A stretch of 64,000 nt of DNA from Paraburkholderia dioscoreae (lineage in GTDB: Bacteria; Pseudomonadota; Gammaproteobacteria; Burkholderiales; Burkholderiaceae): NCBI RefSeq assembly GCF_902459535.1, contig NZ_LR699554.1, forward strand, positions 310,001 to 374,000, given 5' to 3'. The notes under the pieces are model-generated. The model worked only from the letters and a program-made list of their open reading frames with translations, had not been told where the DNA came from and ran no database searches. Made by a program: the position numbers and the translations under genes. This document shows, piece after piece, positions 59,430 through 64,000 of this stretch (positions are counted from its first letter, which is position 1; each line of letters opens with the position of its first letter).

Positions 59430-60812
59430 CTATTTCTCCGCCTGCCTGGCCATATAGGAAATCCGCCCCCTTACAACATCAATAGCCTGTTTGAGGGCGT
59501 AGATATCCGGAAGATATCGCTGCGGCAGGCGTATCTGGTTAGCGTGCGCGTCGATCTGTTCGATCTCGTCGCTCCATTGTGAAATCTGCTCCCGGCTTGG
59601 TCGCTCGCTTCGCCGTATCTCATCTTCCAGCAGCTTCACTTCGCGATACCAGACCACGAGGCGGTTTTTGATCCGCGTCTCCGCGATTCGCGGTAACGCC
59701 TGAAGCACGCCGAGCAGTAAAGCCGCAAAAGGCAGCAGGATCAGAAGGCGCCGTTCGACAAAACTGGCCAGCCAGAACGGGAGGTAGCGCTGAAGGAAGG
59801 GACGCCCAGACTTGAAATAGCGGATGCTTTCATCGGACACGGGAAATTCGTCGGTGTTGACGTTGGGAAACCTGCCGAGTGGCGTGAAGTAATCTTCGCG
59901 ACCGTGGACGGCGCTGGCTGCATCCAGTAACAGATAGACGAAGGCCGGATGCAAGGATTCCTTGGCCACGAGCAAAGCCGTGGCGGCGAGCAGGGTGACA
60001 TCGGCTGACGGCCGATCATTGGCAATGCTCGTCGAGCCACGCGGAAAAATGACCTTGGAGAGTGACGGGAATTTTTGGACTAGGGCATCGGCCTGAGCAA
60101 AGCTCATCAGCTTCAGATTGCTGTTCAGCAGAGTTCGTTGCATCTCGGCATCCGGCCTGCCGATAAAGAACGCCGCATCGAGTTGTCCGTTTTCCAGACT
60201 TTGATATGCCTTGGCCGCATCCATTTGCAACAACGTGGTGTTGTCACCCGAAACGCCGCTGTAGGCGAGCAGTTGCAGGGCAACATTGAGCAGGCCGCTG
60301 CCGGGCACGCCTATGGAAATCCGCTTGCCGCGCAGTTGCGCCAACCGGTCGATCGTGGCGTCGCCGCGATAGAACACCCAGATCGGTTCGTACGAGACTG
60401 CGGCGATCGTTTTCAGGTCGTCTGTTTCTTTCGGACGAGTCGTGCCGGACTGGATAAAGCCGACCTGATATTCGCTGCGTGGGTCTTTCAGCCGCTGATA
60501 ATTTTCGACTGAACCGGAAGAACTACGGATATCGAGCGTAATGCCTTTCTGTTTCAGGATCGGTGCGTAGCGCTCCGCAAAGCCGCGATAGATTCCTCCG
60601 TCCGCTCCAGACGTCATGACGATCGTATGCTGGAAAGCGGGCGCGAGAATGATTGCCAGTACCCAGCCTGACACGGCCAGCAGCAGGATCGCGCCCGTGA
60701 TGAAGAGCCACGGGCGCCTGGGTTTTACGGGTGCTTTCCGGGCGCGCTGGAGAACTGGGTTGTGCCTTGGCACGGTTTGGTCTCTCTGGTCCGTGCTTCG
60801 GGCGGGAGGCAC
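59430..60812 (-). CDS. Membrane-tethered TAXI-family solute-binding protein
   Basis: 460 aa. The N-terminal cytoplasmic tail is basic and is followed by one membrane anchor (WLFITGAILLLAVSGWVLAI, about 35-58). The periplasmic TAXI domain (about 62-330) has IVMTSGADGGIYRGFAERYA, GFIQSGTTRPKETDDLKTIA, RGKRISIGVPGSGLLNVALQ and LENGQLDAAFFIGRPDAEM. A second membrane segment (RRLLILLPFAALLLGVLQAL, about 342-365) leads to a cytoplasmic charged helix. TAXI proteins normally feed TRAP transporters, but no TRAP membrane gene is adjacent. The tethered form with a cytoplasmic tail suggests a sensor or scaffold role. No function is known. Confidence 0.85.
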   Translation of the reverse strand: MPPARSTDQRDQTVPRHNPVLQRARKAPVKPRRPWLFITGAILLLAVSGWVLAIILAPAFQHTIVMTSGADGGIYRGFAERYAPILKQKGITLDIRSSSGSVENYQRLKDPRSEYQVGFIQSGTTRPKETDDLKTIAAVSYEPIWVFYRGDATIDRLAQLRGKRISIGVPGSGLLNVALQLLAYSGVSGDNTTLLQMDAAKAYQSLENGQLDAAFFIGRPDAEMQRTLLNSNLKLMSFAQADALVQKFPSLSKVIFPRGSTSIANDRPSADVTLLAATALLVAKESLHPAFVYLLLDAASAVHGREDYFTPLGRFPNVNTDEFPVSDESIRYFKSGRPFLQRYLPFWLASFVERRLLILLPFAALLLGVLQALPRIAETRIKNRLVVWYREVKLLEDEIRRSERPSREQISQWSDEIEQIDAHANQIRLPQRYLPDIYALKQAIDVVRGRISYMARQAEK

Positions 60813-60990
60813 GACGTTGCCATAACGTTCTTAGACTGCAGGCTACCTCGCTTCATGTCAACAACCTGCCAAACGCTTTCTTCCTGCGGCGAATTGGCGG
60901 CTAATCCAGGCGGATGACGGCGCATCAACCTGGAACGTCAGTTTGCAGACCGTCGCGCGCGAGATAACCCGACGCGCTAGCAGCGTTTTT

Positions 60991-61344
60991 TCAAGCAAGC
61001 GCCACGACCGCGATTTCCACGAGCAACTCGGGTGCGGCGAGCTTTGCTTGCACCGTCGCGCGTGCGGGTGCGTTGCCTTGCGGCGCCCAAGCGTCCCATA
61101 CCTGGTTCATTCCCGCGAAGTCGCGGGCAATGTCCGCGAGCCACACTTGTGCGGAAACCAGGCGCGTCTTGTCGATGCCGGCCTTCTCCAGATAGTTGTC
61201 GATCTTCTCCAGCACCTTCGCGGTCTGGACTTTCACGTCAGCGGTATGATCGGCGGAAGTCTGGCCGCCGACGAACACCAGGCCACCCGCCTTGACGACG
61301 CGGCTCATGCGTTGATTGGTTTCGATACGAACGATATCGGTCAT
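60991..61344 (-). CDS. RidA family (YjgF/YER057c/UK114) protein
   Basis: 117 aa. Starts MTDIVRIETNQRMSRVVKAG; has GLVFVGGQTSADHTADVKVQ, VLEKIDNYLEKAGIDKTRLV and the family Arg in GNAPARATVQAKLAAPELLV. RidA proteins hydrolyse reactive enamine/imine intermediates released by amino-acid-oxidising or dehydrating enzymes. It lies 77 bp after an FAD amino-acid-oxidase-like gene on the same strand, which fits that role. ATG 61344 follows CTGGAGAAATTGTC; the longer open frame to 61674 overlaps the oxidase gene and is rejected. Confidence 0.9.
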   Translation of the reverse strand: MTDIVRIETNQRMSRVVKAGGLVFVGGQTSADHTADVKVQTAKVLEKIDNYLEKAGIDKTRLVSAQVWLADIARDFAGMNQVWDAWAPQGNAPARATVQAKLAAPELLVEIAVVALA

Positions 61345-61421
61345 GACAATTTCTCCAGTTGAAGTCGAACGAAGCCGCCGCGCGCTGACTATCGGCGCGA
61401 CGCAGAAAAAAATGAAACCGG

Positions 61422-62594
61422 TTAATGCGTCGCGAGAGACGAAGCGCCCGTGAGGCAAGATGCCGCGTCGCGGCCGAAGCGATCGATGGCAAACGCATCG
61501 AGCGGAATCGAGGGCGCGCCGTCGAGCATCAGTTCGGACACCAGCTTGCCGCAGCCCGGCCCAAGCTGAAAGCCGCTGCCGCAATAGCCGAACGAGTAAT
61601 ACAGATCCGAAGCCTTGCGGCTCGCGGAGATCACCGGCAGTTCGTCTTCGGTAAAGGCTTCGACGCCGGCCCACGCGCGGTTCACGCCGAGATGGCGCAG
61701 ATGAGGAAACAGATCGGTCACGGTCCGCGCGCTACGCACGAGGCGGACGAAATCGACTTCGCCGTGGCGATTGGCCAGGTCCGCAATGCCGATCAGTTTT
61801 CCGCCGATGACCACTGTGCCGTTGTCGAACTGCTTGAAGGACAGCGGCCTGCCGGTTGCGCCGAGCGTCGCGGAACAGAAGGGCGCGACGCGATGCGTGA
61901 CCATCAGCATCAAACCTTCGGGATGCACCGGCACCGGCTCGCCGACCTGCTTCGCCAGTTCGCCGGACCATGCGCCCGCGGTGACGAGCAGCTTTTGTGC
62001 GCTGAATGTGCCCTGTGGGGTGACTGCGAACCATCGCGTGCCGCGCTGTTCGATGCGGCGCACGGGCGTGCCTTCCAGAAAGCGCGCGCCGAACCGCTGC
62101 GCGGCGAGCCGGAATGCCGTCGTGGTTCGATAGGGCAGTGCGTAGCCGTCGCGCTCGACCCAGATTCCGCCGGTGACATGCCGCGCGAGCGCCGGTTCGA
62201 GACCGAGCACAGTTTGCCGGTCGATCACTTTCTCGTGCGTGAATCCCTGCGATTCGAGTAGTGCGACGCGCTGGCGGCACGCTTCGAGTTCGTCGTCCGT
62301 TTCGGCGATCTTCAACTGGCCGGAAGGAACGAAGCCGCCATCCTCGCCCAGCAGGTCGTTCATGCCATGCCAGATTTCCCGCGACATCAACGCAAGCGGA
62401 ATCTCCGGCAACGGACGCCCCAGCGTGCGCACGCCGCCCGCATTCACGCCCGACGAATGACGGGCGACATAGTCGGCTTCGAGCACGATCACCTTCGCGC
62501 CGCGCCTCGCCATATGGAACGCGCTGCTCGTGCCATGCAGCCCGCCGCCGACCACGAGGACATCGGCTTCCTGGATGTCGGTCGCGTCATTCAC
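61422..62594 (-). CDS. FAD-dependent DAO-family oxidoreductase (HcnC/OoxB-like beta subunit)
   Basis: 390 aa. FAD-binding ADVLVVGGGLHGTSSAFHMA, ARHSSGVNAGGVRTLGR, a central substrate domain and a C-terminal GFGYCGSGFQLGPG-like FAD contact (SFGYCGSGFQLGPGCGKLVS). It resembles the small flavin subunit of opine oxidase, hydrogen cyanide synthase C and D-hydroxyproline dehydrogenase complexes. GTG 62594 overlaps the upstream gene's stop (GTGAATGA), so translational coupling with it is likely. Substrate: probably a D-amino acid, hydroxyproline or an opine. RidA follows. Confidence 0.87.
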   Translation of the reverse strand: MNDATDIQEADVLVVGGGLHGTSSAFHMARRGAKVIVLEADYVARHSSGVNAGGVRTLGRPLPEIPLALMSREIWHGMNDLLGEDGGFVPSGQLKIAETDDELEACRQRVALLESQGFTHEKVIDRQTVLGLEPALARHVTGGIWVERDGYALPYRTTTAFRLAAQRFGARFLEGTPVRRIEQRGTRWFAVTPQGTFSAQKLLVTAGAWSGELAKQVGEPVPVHPEGLMLMVTHRVAPFCSATLGATGRPLSFKQFDNGTVVIGGKLIGIADLANRHGEVDFVRLVRSARTVTDLFPHLRHLGVNRAWAGVEAFTEDELPVISASRKASDLYYSFGYCGSGFQLGPGCGKLVSELMLDGAPSIPLDAFAIDRFGRDAASCLTGASSLATH

Positions 62595-64000
62595 CGGCAA
62601 GCTCTCCCAGCGTGAGCGGCTTGATCGGCGGACGGATGCGGTAGTAGCCGACTTCGGCGGGCGAGACGCGGCGCGCATCGGCGATCACTTCAGTGACCGT
62701 GAGGCCGCACATGCGCCCCTGACACGGGCCCATGCCGCAGCGTCCGAACGACTTCGCCTGATTCGGTCCGACACAGCCGAGCTCGACGAACTTGCGCAAC
62801 TCGCCCGCGGTGACTTCCTCGCAACGGCAGACGATGGTCTCGTCGCGCGGAATGCGGTTGATGTCGCGCGGACGATAAAGGCTGTCGAGAAACGGCCGGA
62901 TGCGCATCACGTCCGCGAGTGCGCGGCGATGCGCGACGGCTTCGGCATCGCGTGTCGCCGTGTTGATCGCGCCGAGTTGCGCGGCTGCTGCGAGACCCGC
63001 GAGCGAGCCTTGCAAGGCTGCTGCCTGTGCGCCGCCAATGCCCGCACCATCGCCCGCGATGAAGATGCCCGGTACATCCAGCTCGCCCCACGCATCGACT
63101 TTCGGGGTGAAGCAGAGTTGCGCGTTGTCCCAGCGGTGCGCGGCGCGCAGCGCTTGCGTGAATTGTGTGTTCGGCACGACGCCCTGATGCAGCAGGATCA
63201 CATCGGCTTCGATACGATGCGCCGTGCCTTGCGTCGTGAAGTGAAGCGCGGCGGCGCGCTCGACATGATCCGTGCCGATGCGCGCTTCCACGCGCAGATC
63301 GTCCGCCGCCTCGAAGATGGGTACGCCTGCCTGGCGCAGCGTGCGGATCAGTTGCAAGCCTTTGCTCAGGAACGGCCACGCGCGCAGCGCCGACATCACG
63401 TGACGCTTGGCGCGCCAGCGGTCTTCGTGACGCGTGGTATCGACCAGCGCGCGGATCGGCACGCCGGCGCGCACGTATTGCCAGCCGAGCAGATACAGCA
63501 GCGGTCCGCAGCCCGCGAGCACCGGCGGCGCGGCGGGTACTTCGCCCGCACTCTTCAAAAGGATCTGCGCGGCGCCCGCCGTCAGCACGCCGGGCAGCGT
63601 CCAGCCGGGAATCGGGAAGGGCCGCTCCAATGCGCCGCTCGCGAGAATCACGCATTTCGCGTCGAAGCTGCCGATCTTGCCGTCCTTCAGATAATTGACG
63701 CCACGCTCGCGCGTGACCTGCCACACGGTTGCATTGGTCACGTGGTGCGCGCCGGAGGCGGCGAACGCATCGGCGATGGCGGCGCCCGCCGCGTAGTCCG
63801 GTCCGAGAATCTCCTTGCGGCGCGCATCGGCGCGGCCGATGCCGCGATAGATCTGGCCGCCCACGGCGTCCTGTTCGTCGATCAGCACCGTTCTGAGACC
63901 GGCGCGCGCCGTGCGCGTCGCCGCGCTCATGCCGGCGGGGCCGGCGCCCACCACGACGACGTCAACGGTTTCGGAAGCGAATTCAGATGCGAAATCAGCG
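62587..64000 (-). CDS. HcnB/OoxA-like NAD(P)/FAD oxidoreductase with C-terminal 2Fe-2S domain (5' end outside window)
   Basis: At least 470 residues in the window. The frame is open through base 64000 and reads SETVDVVVVGAGPAGMSAAT near the edge. It is a disulphide-oxidoreductase fold with two dinucleotide motifs. The C-terminal BFD-type 2Fe-2S domain has TIVCRCEEVTAGELRKFVEL and GRCGMGPCQGRMCGLTVTEV, with four Cys. It pairs with the DAO-family subunit downstream; such dimers or trimers oxidise opines, glycine or D-amino acids at the membrane. The small ferredoxin subunit HcnA, if present, lies outside the window. Confidence 0.87.
   Translation of the reverse strand, partial: ADFASEFASETVDVVVVGAGPAGMSAATRTARAGLRTVLIDEQDAVGGQIYRGIGRADARRKEILGPDYAAGAAIADAFAASGAHHVTNATVWQVTRERGVNYLKDGKIGSFDAKCVILASGALERPFPIPGWTLPGVLTAGAAQILLKSAGEVPAAPPVLAGCGPLLYLLGWQYVRAGVPIRALVDTTRHEDRWRAKRHVMSALRAWPFLSKGLQLIRTLRQAGVPIFEAADDLRVEARIGTDHVERAAALHFTTQGTAHRIEADVILLHQGVVPNTQFTQALRAAHRWDNAQLCFTPKVDAWGELDVPGIFIAGDGAGIGGAQAAALQGSLAGLAAAAQLGAINTATRDAEAVAHRRALADVMRIRPFLDSLYRPRDINRIPRDETIVCRCEEVTAGELRKFVELGCVGPNQAKSFGRCGMGPCQGRMCGLTVTEVIADARRVSPAEVGYYRIRPPIKPLTLGELAGE

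Noticed and set aside
1..64000. tRNA genes, CRISPR arrays, insertion sequences or prophage
   Set aside because: No cloverleaf, spaced identical repeats, transposase or phage genes were seen on reading both strands; a covariance or profile search could not be run.

Overview
The window reads as chromosomal DNA of a Burkholderiaceae betaproteobacterium, most likely Paraburkholderia or a close relative. The reasons are uniformly high GC coding sequence, two Burkholderia-type porins whose mature ends start QSSVTLYG, a DUF4148 protein, frequent GTG starts with GGAGA ribosome sites, and long catabolic operons driven by IclR and MalT/LAL-type regulators. No tRNA, rRNA, CRISPR array, phage or intact insertion sequence was seen.

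Layout. 0-3.4 kb (minus strand): oxalate catabolism, oxlT-oxc-frc, with frc cut by the window edge. 3.8-7.0 kb: small hypothetical and exported proteins and a NarL-type response regulator that has lost its phospho-acceptor Asp. 7.3-14.8 kb: an IclR regulator divergent from a terephthalate-dioxygenase-type operon in the order tphA2-tphA3-tphB-tphA1, then an AAHS-family aromatic-acid transporter and a porin. 14.9-18.9 kb: a sorbosone-dehydrogenase-like lipoprotein, cytochrome b561, a 2OG-Fe(II)-oxygenase-like protein and a GDSL lipoprotein.

19-56 kb holds the main system. It is a large acyl-CoA catabolic island with two convergent arms. The plus arm carries LAL regulator 1, acyl-CoA dehydrogenase, SCPx-type thiolase, an MFE-2-type SDR, CoA ligase, a tandem pair of acyl-CoA dehydrogenases, enoyl-CoA hydratase, a second ligase, alpha-methylacyl-CoA racemase and ETF beta/alpha. 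The minus arm carries a DUF2889 protein, LAL regulator 2, ligase, acyl-CoA dehydrogenase, thiolase, two MaoC-type hydratases, SDR and an MBL hydrolase. Flanking them are a porin, a BON protein, a GMC oxidoreductase/ALDH/TauD-type dioxygenase/MFS operon and ETF:quinone oxidoreductase. The combination of racemase, MFE-2-type dehydrogenase, MaoC hydratase and SCPx-type thiolase parallels the peroxisomal route for methyl-branched acyl chains such as isoprenoid or sterol side chains. The actual substrate is inferred, not known.

Seven intergenic copies of an inverted repeat, CYACYC-N5-GGGTRG, lie 99 to 137 bp upstream of start codons across this island. They tie most of its transcription units into one candidate regulon, plausibly read by one or both LAL regulators. 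This regulon is the best candidate here for an undescribed system.

56.3-64 kb: a GH54 arabinofuranosidase-like lipoprotein in AT-richer surroundings, a roughly 1 kb stretch without a convincing gene, an orphan membrane-tethered TAXI protein, and a RidA/FAD-oxidase/HcnB-like amine or D-amino-acid oxidation operon cut by the right edge.
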